A DNA stretch of 64,000 nucleotides, from assembly GCF_004798865.1 (NCBI RefSeq), contig NW_025335761.1, positions 18,434,299 to 18,498,298 of the forward strand. Direction: 5' to 3'. Within the stretch, counting starts at the first letter, position 1, and each line of letters begins with the position of its first letter. This DNA comes from Varanus komodoensis. Taxonomy: Eukaryota; Chordata; Lepidosauria; Squamata; Varanidae. The notes beneath the pieces are model-generated. The model worked only from the letters and a program-made list of their open reading frames with translations. It had not been told where the DNA came from and searched no databases. The position numbers and the translations under genes are program-made. Shown one piece after another: positions 10,455 through 21,029 of the stretch.

Positions 10455-10755
10455 CATCATGTGAAGATGCCCCTGGAGACACCAGGAATTGAACCTGGGT
10501 TCTTTTGCATTACCAGGGGTGGCCAAACTGAGGCTTGGGAGCAGCATGCAGCTCTTTGAATTCATTTTGCAGCTCACCACTCGCTGCTGTGGGCACCCAT
10601 GGGCGCCCAATCGCCACTTGCCACCCACTGCTGCCGCCAACGCGTGTCCACTTGCAGCTCTCAAACACCTGACATTTACTGTATGTGGCTCTTCCTTTGA
10701 GCAAGTCTTGCCACTGCTGGCATATACTCTACTGAGCCTTCGGCCCTTTACAAGC
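10455..10755 (-). mobile_element. tRNA-derived SINE interrupted by a hAT MITE
   Basis: The left part (10455-10513) contains ccaggaattgaacctgggtt and cttttgcat. The right part (10720-10755) contains gcatatactctactgagcc. Together they make the antisense SINE head (gaacctgggacc..tgcatgcaaagcatatgctctacc..gag). The MITE at 10514-10719 splits it. Confidence 0.6.
10514..10719 (+). mobile_element. hAT-type MITE nested in a SINE
   Basis: It starts caggggtggccaaactg and ends cttgccactgctg, an imperfect inverted repeat of the start, as in hAT elements. The flanks tgcattac and gcatatac resemble a decayed 8-bp target-site duplication, and the surrounding SINE reads through when the insert is removed. 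It is about 206 bp with no transposase, so non-autonomous. Confidence 0.65.
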
Positions 10756-10759
10756 CCTT

Positions 10760-12355
10760 ATGATAGATTACATTTATTGTTTGCATCTTATTTTTTAAAT
10801 TTTAAGTAGTGTACTGTAATGCAATGGGAACTTGAGAATTAGTGAATGAACCTGATAGGACAAAAAAACAAGAAATAGTGTACAAAACAATGCCAGGTAT
10901 TGATCTACTATCATTGTGTTGTGGGATCTACAGCTTTATTGTGTGTTTTAAGTGTTTGCTTACTTTCAGTAGGCTCTATTCATTGAAAGGAAATTCAACC
11001 ATGAAGTGCTACCTTCTTCGGGAAATGGAGAGTGTATGAACCGTGCCAGGAATGCAACAGCCTTTTCTCAGAGACAAGCTGTGAGCTGGTGAGTGAGCTG
11101 ATATGGAGGGAATAATAGAAGAGAGTAAGTCCAAGCACAGAAGCTGCAGCCTGCAAAATCATTAAAGCAGTGCACAGGAGAAGATAGAGGTTGTTTGATC
11201 TGTAGCAGCGTAGGGGAATCAAAACTGAACTGGAAGCTCAGTTGACAGAGCACCCAGTTGAGATTGGTTGACAAGGGCTGTGAGCAGCTCTGGAGTATTT
11301 GTAGTCAACAGGGGGCGTACAAGGAATGCCTGTCTGTCCAGGAGGAGCTGATAGCAATGGTAGTAAAAGAATAAAATAAAAAATGGAGAAATGGTTTCAG
11401 GGACAGGAGACGTGCTCTGAAGAAAAAGCTGAAATCAGGGACGGCCCTACAGGTAGGCAGAGTGAAGCAGATACCTTGGGCAGTGGACACAAGAGACAGC
11501 TGATGATGGTCAGGCATTAGAAGCCAGCACTGCATGGGCTATGCAGCCTGCCTTGTGCCCCCTAAGTCACCTTCCTGACCTCAGGCAGGGTAGAAGACTC
11601 TGCCCCATGGTCACCATTGAAGTAAGATTCAGTTGCCACTCTGGATGGTTTCTGCCTGTAGAAGAGGAGGCACTAATCTGAACTTTGCCTCAGGTGGCAA
11701 AGTGTCTTGGGACAGACCTCACCAGAAGATCAATTGAAGGCTGCAACCATAAGAGGAAGTATGAAGACCTGTAAAATACACCTGTGCAATAAGTTTGTTG
11801 TAGGCTTAGGTTCAGTAGTTTGGAATCAGGTGGAAGAATGACAGGGAGTTCAGTGTTAAAAGAAATGAATCAAAGTGATTCTACCCCAGGAATGATAGGA
11901 AATAGGACGCTTTGCAAAGAAGTATCAGATATGAAGAGGGTCATGGGCCTAGCATACTGAAAAGTAAAGCTCCACAAATTTTTGCTGGATCTGGTAGCTC
12001 AAGATGTGTGGTCATCTCAAAACCCTTCAGAAGGTCAGGGACAATTCCCTGCTTCCCTCTCTAGCACCAGGTTTACGACGAGAGAGGAGGGGCAGGAAGG
12101 ATTGTTTATTGACAGGGACATATGCAGGCATGAATGCATATTTTCCTATCCAAAAACAAAGAAACAAATACAAGAAAGAATGGGATTTTTGTCAGCTAGC
12201 TGTCAAACCTCCAATCTCCCAGAAAAGGTGATGGTGCACATTGTTCAGCACTAGAATCTTGGCAAAGGGTGAAAAAGTGCAAGGGAACAGACAAGAGTCA
12301 GATCCAAAGACATACCTAGATGATCTCACTGCAAAGGGGATGATCTATTGACCAC
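10760..12355. other. Gene-free stretch
   Basis: No exon or repeat that I can name. Short open frames (for example around 11.98-12.25 kb) have no recognisable domain. Confidence 0.4.
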
Positions 12356-12359
12356 CTTT

Positions 12360-12870
12360 TTTCATGAGCAAAGACCACTTGCAGCTCTGATTACTCTTGA
12401 CAGATTGGCTTTTGACAACTGTCAGGAGAAACCAAAGTTTTAAAAAGCTCCTTCAGCTTCCTGGGTCAATGACCATGAATGGTTCCTGCTGGACTTTGAT
12501 AGAAGATATCACCAATGACATTGCCCAGGGAAGACTGCCCAGTTTGAACCTACAGAAATGCACCTTTAGCAAGTCTGCCTAAAAAAGTGCATAAAATAAA
12601 AATGGATAAAAGAACTGTGTGTATTTCTTTCACTAAAAAATTAAAAATGGGACAGTGAACCAGCGACAGCTCCTCCAGTGTGCTAGCTGTTACTAATTGT
12701 CAAATCAGAAATTGCTTTTTCAAATCTCCTGAAGTGAAATGGTGAAAGGAAGGAAAAAGGCTACAGCAAGCACAAAAGAGCTTGTGATTGTGGTGGGGGC
12801 TTTTAGTCAGTGATGGTCTCACCAAGGTGCTGCTTGGACACTCATGAGGGCAGCTGTCAGTGGTGTTGGT
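12360..12870 (+). repeat. Unclassified dispersed repeat, copy 1
   Basis: It shares with 16.09-16.55 kb the segment cttgaca(g/a)attg(g/c)cttttga, then a tgtca(g/a)gagaaa(c/g)caaag block, tgacattgccc, and the motif ccaaggtgctgcttgg. It shares cagtg(tg)ctagctg with 41.27-41.83 kb. No coding capacity or terminal structure was recognised. Confidence 0.45.
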
Positions 12871-13190
12871 CCAGATATTTGTCAAGAGTAGTAAGGGGCA
12901 ACAAAGGAGTACAAGGTCATTCCTCCCCATATAATTTGAAGGGGTTATATTACAATCTAGCCAAGTACCTTTTATCTCAGACTGAATAGAATTTCTTGTA
13001 GGAAAAAAGATAAATTCAGGGGGCAAAATACACAGTGGGGAAAAGGCCTTTTATAGGTCTTAGTACAAAATTGGCAATAAAAGGGAGAATACTACAAAAC
13101 CCTTTCAAAGTGAGAGAGGATTAGATGCAAGGCACTCACATTATGTGGCGGAATCTGTATTTTGTTGGTTGTGGGTGGTTGCAAAATTTA

Positions 13191-13281
13191 AGCTGCAGTC
13201 CTACATCCATTTAAATGGGAGTAAGTCCCATTCAATTACCAAGGCTTATTTCAGAATATACATGTGAAGGATTGCACTGTA
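13191..13281 (+). repeat. Palindromic repeat, family P (nearly full copy)
   Basis: It opens gctgcagtcctacatcc and closes gaaggattgcactgt. The centre is gggagtaagtcccattcaat. The two ends are imperfect inverted repeats, giving a ~90-bp fold-back element. Confidence 0.6.
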
Positions 13282-13284
13282 CCT

Positions 13285-14714
13285 GTCTTGCAGCTGCAGT
13301 AGCTGCAAAAAATATGATGGAATCAAGATTTCATTTGCTCTTTCAGACTCTGCCAATATACATTTTTCCATCTTTTTTTAAAGGCAGCCCCTTATTGAAA
13401 ACATTGTGGTGGGGGAATATCTAATTTAAAAAGAAATGCTCTTTATAGGCATGTTCTAGGATTGGTGGAGTGTTTTAGCTGCTGGGCAGCTATTGTATAA
13501 TGATGCTTTTCAGCTGAAGCGATTGATTCTTTTTGTTTGGAACAGCAATTCACAGAACTGGGTGACCATGGAAACTCCTAGCCCCCAGCAATTGTCCTTG
13601 TGAGCTCTTCCCTTTCTTCCCACTGCTTTATGTAACTTAGTCAACATTATTAATCCATTTACAAAAGCTGTTTTCAAAGTATGGAAGAGCACAAAAGCTA
13701 GCCTCTCTAATTTCCCTTTTAATCTCTTTTTAAAAATCATCTATCATTCTTTGAGATGGCACATGTCAACACAACAGTTTGCAAAATGGGAAAATAGAGA
13801 CATATATAGAATTATGAACTTACTGGATAAAGGTTATCTCGGGGGTGTAACATTTTGCAAAATGTAATAACACATGTGTACAATGGTTCCAGATAATTGA
13901 GGTACACCATCTTACTATTAATTCCACTATACAAGAACAAGCTACTCGTAGTATTACAGAATTAGAACAGCTTACGCATTTCAACTTACACTGAATAGGA
14001 GGCACAGGTATGAGAGATTATTATGATTATGATTTTGTTAAATATAATTGTATACAACATTGAAAATGAGTTCTATCGGACTGACTTTTCAGTAAGTCAG
14101 TGTAAAATGAACCCAATGGGACTTCATCTCTCTCTGAGCAAACTTGCATAGTGTTATGCTGTTAGTATGGGGGATGAAACAATAATATAAAAATTCACAT
14201 TTCAAATTCTATTCTCCAAGGGATTAACCAACTAGAAACATTTAAAATGACAATTTTTAAATCATAGCCTATATTGAAAATTATATTGTGTAATGTTATA
14301 AATGCTTCATTTACCATAACTTTAGGTAATTGTTTTTATAATGTTTATTTCTATGAAATACAGCTTTTCATATGTTTATGAAAGTAAAAAAATACACAGA
14401 AAATTAGAGCAATTAAACAAAAAAATTAAGTGCTTTGTGAACTTCCCTACAGCACAGGCTTGAGAAATTTGGGATGCAGTTGCGATAGCATGGGTGCACT
14501 CTGACAGCACAAATATTTCCTATCTTGGTACAACTGTTCAGTGTAAAGGACTGGCAAAGGAGCAGAAGACTGAGGAAGGACTGTGGTTAAGGAATGCATG
14601 GTGATGTGTGAGAGTGAGGAGAAACAATGCTAGGATATCAAAGACATGGATAGTTTCATATAAACAAATAGGTACCTAAGATTTGAGCAATAACTTTATG
14701 TAAGTGACTAAACC
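13285..14714. other. Gene-free stretch
   Basis: AT-rich with no recognised exon. A weak family-P-like segment (aacccaatgggacttcat) sits near 14060-14160. Confidence 0.4.
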
Positions 14715-14853
14715 ATCTTTGCCCAACCAGTCTGGTGCTCTGCAGCTGTCTTGGACTATAGCTCCCATAATCTTCCAGCCAGAATGGCCACTGGGGGTGA
14801 TGGGAGTTGTAATTCAACATGTATAGAGGGCATTTAGTTGGGAAAGGATGGGC
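14715..14853 (+). repeat. hAT-like palindromic repeat (family H), well-preserved copy
   Basis: The outer arms are tttgcccaaccagtctgg and gttgggaaaggatgggc. The inner arms are ggactatagctcccataatc and gatgggagttgtaattcaac. The centre is cagccagaatggcc. It is about 140 bp and palindromic on two levels. Confidence 0.6.
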
Positions 14854-15061
14854 TAAATATCGCATTTTTGTTTTTATTAATGGCTGAGATGGTTTGTCTG
14901 AAGATTCTCATTCAAGGCTTTTAAGCAGCAGTTTTGCTTAGAGAGAATGTTTATTGGTACTTAGGTTATCAGCTGCTGTGACTGGAGAAAAAGACATACT
15001 TTTGTAAATGTGTGACCATTCATCCTTTTGCATGTTTGGAATGATTTACTGTTAACATATG

Positions 15062-15182
15062 CTCAGCCATGAAGCTCACTGGGTGGCTTTAGGCCAGGCA
15101 CTCACTCTAAGCCTAACCTAAATCACAGGATTCTTGTTGTGAGGATCAAATGAAAAGGAGAACCTTGTAAGTTGCCATGGGT
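15062..15182 (+). mobile_element. MIR-like tRNA SINE, sense fragment
   Basis: cagccatgaagctcactggg ... ggccaggcactcact ... cctaacctaaatcacaggat, then gttgtgaggatcaaatga and aggagaaccttgtaagttgc. This is the core and start of the tail of the squamate MIR-like SINE, with the tRNA head missing. Confidence 0.65.
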
Positions 15183-16088
15183 TCCTTGTAAGAGGAAGAA
15201 TTGTGGGGTATTAATGAAATGTGATTATAATCATAGTAGTAATAATAGTAATACTAATAATTTACTTACCAGAAAGAGCTGTAGGCCTTACCTAAAACTT
15301 CTTAGAGCCAACATGGCCTTTCATGACATTTTTCTCTGTGACTCCTTCATTACTCCTTGACACTGGGGATGCTGAAACAGCAGTTTCCCAAGGAACATAC
15401 AGCTTTCCCGATCCCAGGGAACATACAGCTTTCCAGGCCACCTGACATCCCCACCAAGAACTCAGGCAGCCTGGAAAACTACAAATCCCAGAGCTCTTTA
15501 TATCTGAGGTGTTCTCATTTCTGTTGTTACCCATAGTGGGTTGTGCAAACCTGGACCAATTCCCACAGGGCTCCTTGTTTGACGGTAGCAAGTTGCCTGT
15601 CAAGACTTGGGCTCTTGCTTGGATTGCTGTACCTACAACTGGTTATCATGTAATCTGAACCCAGGGGACTGATGTGAGTACCAGGACTTGGCTAGGAAGC
15701 TATTTGGCAAGGGCTGCAAGACCCTTGTGCCACATTTTTCAAGTGTGTCTGAGTACCTGTCAGACACAGTGAGTGACCTTTACTTGCAAAGGGAATGAGA
15801 GGCTCATCTTTTTGTGCTTTTGCCCCAGTAGTCTTCATACACTTATATATCTCAAGCAGAAACCACTCATTGCCCTCTCAAAACCTGCTTTGAAAGGGGT
15901 TCTAGCAATCTGACCACCTGCTGTCAAAATTCCTTTTCTGCCTGAAATGAGGTGGGATGTACTTTTTGAACATTCCTGAGCAGCTGGAATGACAAGAAAA
16001 AGTTCAAAATGTGAATCACCCAGAAGACTGTGAGGAAAAGTAAAGGCAAGGTTTTCTCTGTGAGGGGGGTGTAAATTTCATCATCTCT
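15183..16088. other. Gene-free stretch
   Basis: No gene recognised. A local duplication of ggaacatacagctttcc is visible at about 15390-15435. Confidence 0.4.
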
Positions 16089-16089
16089 T

Positions 16090-16550
16090 TTTTGGAAGCA
16101 AAGATCACTGATTCCTTTGTGTTCCCTTGACAAATTGCCTTTTGATAGCTGTCAAGAGAAAGCAAAGGGAAGAAAAAACCTATTTGGACCCTCTTCTGGT
16201 CAATGGTCTTGCTTACTATCACTCCTCTGACATTGCCCGACAAACTGCATTCCTGTGCACTTGTGCAAATGCAGCTAAAAATAAGGGGGTAGGAAAAATA
16301 AGGTGCAAAAAATAAACAAGTAAAAATATTTGTCAGCTTCTGGCAGCCTCTCCAAGGTGCTGCTTGGGCATTTTGAAGCGATTGTCAAAATGAATCATGA
16401 AAGTCAGTTATCAAGCCAGACTTTATGATCTTTAGAAGAATTCAGAGAGGGAGGAAGGGAGGGTGAATAAAGGGACATAAAGCTGCAATGAACTGAAAAC
16501 AGTTTGAACAGTTTGTGATTGTGGCAGGGAGAAGGAGGCAAATCAGTCCT
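16090..16550 (+). repeat. Unclassified dispersed repeat, copy 2
   Basis: Homologous to copy 1 (12.36-12.87 kb) over at least 200 bases, and to 41.27-41.83 kb near ggcagcctctccaaggtgct. The gtttgtgattgtggcagg block lies downstream of the ccaaggtgctgcttgg motif here but upstream of it in copy 1, so one copy is rearranged. Confidence 0.45.
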
Positions 16551-17262
16551 GCTACAGGATCTCTGGATATACCTGCAGGATGATCAAGGGAGAAGGATTG
16601 AAGGAAGGGGGTAAACAACCCATAGTGACCCCCATTTGCAGAACACTCCATCTTCCGTAGCTTATTGCAAGGGTGGAGTGGCACGCTGCATGAGTGCACC
16701 CACTGTCGTATGATTTTGAAATCTGCAGAGACTGTGATAGTTCCTTATAGTTAGTTGAGATTATACTTTTGGAAAGCCCTATATTTTCATGATAGTAAAG
16801 TTATCACTTGGAAACAATTGGCTTGAATGGAAGTACCGCTATAATTTATCTGCAGCATTGAGAAATTTGTATGATAAGCCTGATATGAAAACGAATCGAC
16901 CCTAGAAAGCTGCTAGTCAAGCATGGCTTGCTACAGTACTATTAATTAAGTAGTGAAGATGATCTATACATCAAATGGTCTTTACAGTCACTACAAAATG
17001 TGCAGCAGGAGAGCAGATAGTGAGATAAGGTTAGATATTGCTTGCCTACTTTTATTAATAGGTCTTTGAAGGATTTAATTTCTAATCCTCCCCTTTTATA
17101 ATTCCAGAAAAACATGACGGATTCCATTTTAGTATATAATTAAATACTGTTTAAAGATAGAGGAGAACTATATGAGTCGCATTTGCAGTAGCAGTAAAAA
17201 GCAAACAAAATTGCAGTGGCCTGTTCTGTGAATGAGATTTGCATATGATAGTGTCCATTAAA
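16551..17262. other. Gene-free stretch
   Basis: Nothing recognised on either strand. Confidence 0.4.
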
Positions 17263-17263
17263 G

Positions 17264-17355
17264 GATGCAATCCTGCACATATTTACCTGGAGTCAGGCTC
17301 ATTGAAGTAAATGGGGTTTCATTCTAAGTAGGCATGTACAGGATTGAGCTACGCA
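17264..17355 (+). repeat. Palindromic repeat, family P
   Basis: It opens gatgcaatcctgcacat and closes gtacaggattgagctac, with a centre of ggctcattgaagtaaatggg. It is a full-length ~92-bp copy. Confidence 0.6.
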
Positions 17356-17527
17356 TTATACTAAGTTAGACTTAGAAAATATGAGGTATATACCAGCTTT
17401 TATTCCTACTAAATATACAGTCAGCACTTGTCTTTTAAAGTGCTTGGGGAGTTGACAACCCTACATCATCTTTGGTATAATCATCATAATGCCATGTTTC
17501 AATGCTCACCATTTCTTTTCCCTTTCC

Positions 17528-17550
17528 AAAAAAAAAAAAAAAAAAAAAAA
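17528..17550 (+). repeat. Poly(A) run (23 A)
   Basis: Uninterrupted A tract. No retroposed sequence was recognised upstream of it. Confidence 0.9.
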
Positions 17551-17635
17551 TCAACCATATATATTCTGGAAAAGATGCAACAAATGTGGAACCCCACTGT
17601 ACCGTTGTTCACATCATACATTTCCTCAATTCAAG

Positions 17636-17725
17636 TTGCAATCCTGTGACTGCTTACCATGGAATAAGCCCTGTTGAACTCCATGGGATTTGCTTCTGAA
17701 TGCACATTCATAAAATTGTGCTGTT
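17636..17725 (+). repeat. Palindromic repeat, family P
   Basis: It opens gttgcaatcctgtgactgct and closes cataaaattgtgctgtt. The centre is aataagccctgttgaactcc. It is the second full copy within 400 bases of the one at 17.26 kb. Confidence 0.6.
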
Positions 17726-17910
17726 AAACATGCACTGTGCAGATAATACCAATGCACCATGTTACAACATTTCAAGGCTGCTTTTCCCTGTTTGACATCA
17801 TGCTGTGAAATAGTTTACCAACAGAAAATAACAAGTTTGTTTCAAAATATAGAGATGAGGCACAGTTTAGTAAGGATAGAAAGACACTGCTTTTTCATAT
17901 AGATGCTGTG

Positions 17911-18085
17911 ATGGCTCCAATTTAAGCAAGGCAATGTATCTACTTGGGGAATCTGTCCGAATTTTAAGGAGCTATCCATGGTGCTGATCCCCCAGCATCA
18001 TGTCTTCAGCATCATGGATAGCTCCTTAAAAAGTTTAGATTTTTTTTCCTGGAGTGATGTTTTCCCCCACTTAAATTGGAGCCAC
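17911..18085. repeat. Two-tier fold-back element (~175 bp)
   Basis: The outer arms ggctccaatttaag (17913-17926) and cttaaattggagcc (18070-18083) are perfect inverted repeats of 14 bp. The inner arms at 17962-17987 and 18006-18031 pair over 26 bp with one G:T wobble (core aaggagctatccatg). The spacers between the tiers are partly complementary. No coding capacity. It looks like a fold-back MITE, but the family is not recognised. Confidence 0.75.
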
Positions 18086-18770
18086 TAACCTTCTCTGCTT
18101 ATATGCACTTCTTAAAAATGACCCTGAATTGCTGATGTGAATAAAACTACTAACCTGATTTGGAGCATCAGGCATCTTCTCAGAGCCAGTACTTTTATCA
18201 TAAGATGTGGTCAAGTGAAGGGGAGGCTGACCTGCACACCCTTAGGAGGGCTTGGATCCTGTTGTTTCAGTCTGCAGAGACTAGAACAGTTTACTGTATG
18301 CCTGTCAGAATAGGTGGAGGACATGGTTCCTGTGTGCCAGCTCTTGCTAATCCAGGCCATCTCCCTAATCGTGCTAATAGATTTATTGTAGGAGCCTTAT
18401 GTCTCCAGGTTAAATCCTGCAAAACATGCCACTTAACCAAATGTAATTTGGAACCCTGGTGACTTGTCTGTTTTCAGGGCACTTACTTTCACCAGCTTTT
18501 ATGGTGAAAGGTACCATTTTCAGCAGCATCTTACACGGTAATTAATTGATCTTCAACCTCTGGATAAAAGACATGCACACACACACAAACAAATGTTGAA
18601 TTGACATAGTTACTGCAGTTTATTCCTTGTGTTCAGGACAAAATCGCAAACTAAGTCAACTCCCTCTTTACTCAATACCATGTTGATCTCAGCAGTGCTA
18701 TGCCATTTGAGGATTCTCCAACAAAGTGAATTATCTCTTGCATGATATAAAACCAACAGAGCTTGGTTTA
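18086..18770. other. Gene-free stretch
   Basis: An open frame of 100 codons at 18160-18462 (+) shows no known domain and no splice context, so it was not called as a gene. Confidence 0.4.
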
Positions 18771-19027
18771 GAAACATAGAAACGGAGCAAGTCAGAAGGG
18801 GTCTTCCGGGCCATCTAGTCTGACCCCTGGCTCCAGCCGGCTCTGCTCACGACATGCCCACCATGTGCATGTCCAGCCTATCTTTGAATACCCTTACTGA
18901 TGGGGCCTCAACCACCTCCCCTGGAAGCCCATTCCACACCCTCGGGGTCCTAACTGTCAGGAAGTGCTTCCTGGCATCTAAATGGAACCTTGGCTCCCTG
19001 AGCTTTGCTCTGTTGGAGCGCGTCCTG
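18771..19027 (-). mobile_element. CR1 LINE 3' end, antisense (family A)
   Basis: The complement of the C-terminus and 3' UTR of the CR1 at 53.6-57.1 kb: ggagcaagtcagaaggggtc, then gcccattccacaccctcggg and ctgagctttgctctgttgga. The 3' terminus lies at the left (tagaaacatagaaacgg). It is a 5'-truncated copy of about 257 bp. Confidence 0.85.
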
Positions 19028-19094
19028 TTTGATGATCAAGTCTCAGCTTAAGGAGCTAAGCTGTGAATGAGCCTGTTTGTTTGAAGTTGTTTGG

Positions 19095-19132
19095 GTGTTC
19101 AGGATTTGAACCTGCCAGGAAGGAAAGTGCTC
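19095..19132 (-). repeat. tRNA-SINE head fragment
   Basis: gatttgaacctgccaggaag and gtgctctaccacctctgac match the antisense head of the tRNA SINE at 10.5 kb. Confidence 0.35.
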
Positions 19133-19295
19133 TACCACCTCTGACTCTGGGTTGCCCAGTCTCCACTTGCTTCATGGTTGTCATGGACTAGAACCATGAA
19201 CACTCTTCTGAAGAAGATTCTGACCCATTATCCTCAGAAGAAACTCCAGAATTAATGTTTTGGAAAGTGGTTTCAGAAAGGCATTGCAGGATATT

Positions 19296-20529
19296 GTAAG
19301 GATATTTCGAGGGAGAGACACATGGGAGATTTCAGTCTCCCAGATATTAGTTGGGAGACTCACTCAGTGGTGACAGCCAGGTCACATCGCTTCCTAGGAG
19401 CTATAGAAGGAGCGTTTTTCACACAGAGGGTCCGAGAGGCAACGAGGGGCAGGGGGAACATCCTTGACTTGGTCTTGACCAACAGGGAGGAGATGATAGA
19501 TGAGGTACAGATTAGGGGAGCTCGGGATGCGAGTGATCACTCCATCCTTTGCTTTGAGATCAGGGGAATGGGGATGTGCAGTAGGCTGAGCACTAGAAGC
19601 TGGGACTTCAAGAGGGCCAACTTTGGCCAGACTGTGGAAAGTCTCCTGGGATAGGTTACTGGAAGGCAAGGGAATTGAGGAGGGGTGGATGGCACTCAAA
19701 AGGGAGGTTTTAGAGTTGCAAGCCTTGATGATACCTCTAGTTAGTAAGGAGGGGAGGCAAAGGAGAGGGCCGCCATGGATGCAAAAGGAGGTGGTTAGAG
19801 GGATTAGACGCAAGAGGAACCTCCATAGGAAATGGGTACTGGGGCAAATAGACAAAAGGGTATACTGGGGGGAGGAGGCCCCTTGCAGAAGGATTCTCTG
19901 CAAGGCTAAGGCTGATTACGAGCTGAGACTTGCAAAGAATATCAAGAGCAACAAAAAGGGCTTCTTTCAGCATGTGAATAGCAAGAGGAAGGGGAGACAG
20001 GTAGTGGGACCACTAAATAAGGAGGAAGGGGATCCAGTGATTGATGCGAGGAAACAGGCACAGGGGCTAAATGACTATTTTGCCTCTGTGTTCTCCCCAA
20101 AGCAGGACGGAGGAGATCTGCATGGGAGATTAGATGAGGCTGGGGACTTAAGGGCACAGATAAGAGTCACCCCCCTAGAAGTTGAGGGGCTCCTCAGGGC
20201 ACTGGATGTTACAAAGCCGCCGGGCCCTGATGGGTTACACCCGAGAATACTTCAAGAGTTGGAGGGCAGGACGTGCTCCCGACGGAGCGAAGCTCAGCGA
20301 ATAAATGTTCAATTTAGATGCCAGGAAGTTCTTCGTGACAGTTAGGACCCAGAGGGTATGGAATGGGCTCCATGGGAGGTGGTTGAGGCCCCATCAGTGA
20401 GGGTGTTCAAGGATAGGCTAGACATGCACATGGTGGGCACGTTGTGAGTGGAGCCAGGTGGAGCCGAGGGTCAGACTAGATAGCCCCGGAGACACCTTCT
20501 GACTCACTCTGTGTCTATGTTTCTATGAT
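19296..20529 (+). mobile_element. CR1 LINE (family A) with the reverse-transcriptase core deleted
   Basis: It starts inside the endonuclease: MGDFSLPDISWETHSVVTAR, SDHSILCFE, then the linker NIKSNKKGFFQHVNSKRKGR, YFASVFSPK and TKPPGPDGLHPRILQELE. At about 20265 it jumps to the 3' part (GRTCSRRSEAQ..., tggaatgggctccatgg) and ends in the CR1 3' UTR, tgtttctatgat. Aligned with the 53.6-57.1 kb copy, about 1.2 kb is missing, which removes all RT catalytic motifs. One open frame spans 19623-20345, and a frame break near 19640 separates it from the endonuclease frame. A dead copy. Confidence 0.88.
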
Positions 20530-20869
20530 TTCCAACCTCCTAAGGAAATGTTTTTCTAGAAAGACTGTAGGGGTTGGCTCTCCTACATTCAGAGCAGATT
20601 GTATTACTGTCCTCAAACGTGAAGGGATCCAGCCACAAGGAACCTTGAAGCCATAGCCGCTTTCACACTGTTGCTGTCTTAGGTTGCTAAAACAGGCCAG
20701 GCCTGTTTTAAGAGAGAAAAAAACCATTCAGTTTAGAGGCAGCTCCAATCAATCTAAAGGAATTCAAACTTGCACTTAATGCTCAGTCTTTTTGGAGCAT
20801 CAAATAGACGATCTTGTCTGGATTCCAGCCTCATCAACATTTAGCTTCCATGTAGCTTCCATGTAGCCT
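20530..20869. other. Gene-free stretch
   Basis: Nothing recognised except the local repeat tagcttccatg / tagcttccatg just before the 5S SINE. Confidence 0.4.
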
Positions 20870-21029
20870 GAAGTGCCTGATCCTGCCTAATCTTGGAAGC
20901 TAAGCAGGGTCAGGCCTGGGCAGAAGTGGGATGGGTGACTTCAGTGTATGATTCTATGAATATTGCTGTCAACTGCCTAGAGAGCTTTGGCTATGGGCAG
21001 TATAAAAATGTAATAACAATAATAATTTA
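20870..21029 (+). mobile_element. 5S-rRNA-derived SINE with L2-type tail
   Basis: The first ~75 bases follow 5S rRNA: cctgaagtgcctgatcctg, tcttggaagctaagcagggt, caggcctgg and ggatgggtgac, compared with 5S tctcggaagctaagcagggt. The internal promoter region (A-box/C-box) is therefore recognisable. The 3' part, actgcctagagagctttggc ... gggcagtataaaaatgtaat, ends in (TAA)-like repeats and resembles the tail of an L2-type LINE that would supply mobilisation. It is one moderately decayed copy. Confidence 0.8.

Noticed and set aside
18160-18462. 100-codon plus-strand open frame
   Set aside because: No domain or homologue recognised. It lies between a fold-back repeat and a CR1 copy with no promoter or splice signals.
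20870-20950. A genuine 5S rRNA gene
   Set aside because: Only part of the 5S sequence is present, with several substitutions, and it is joined to a LINE-type tail, so it is a SINE.
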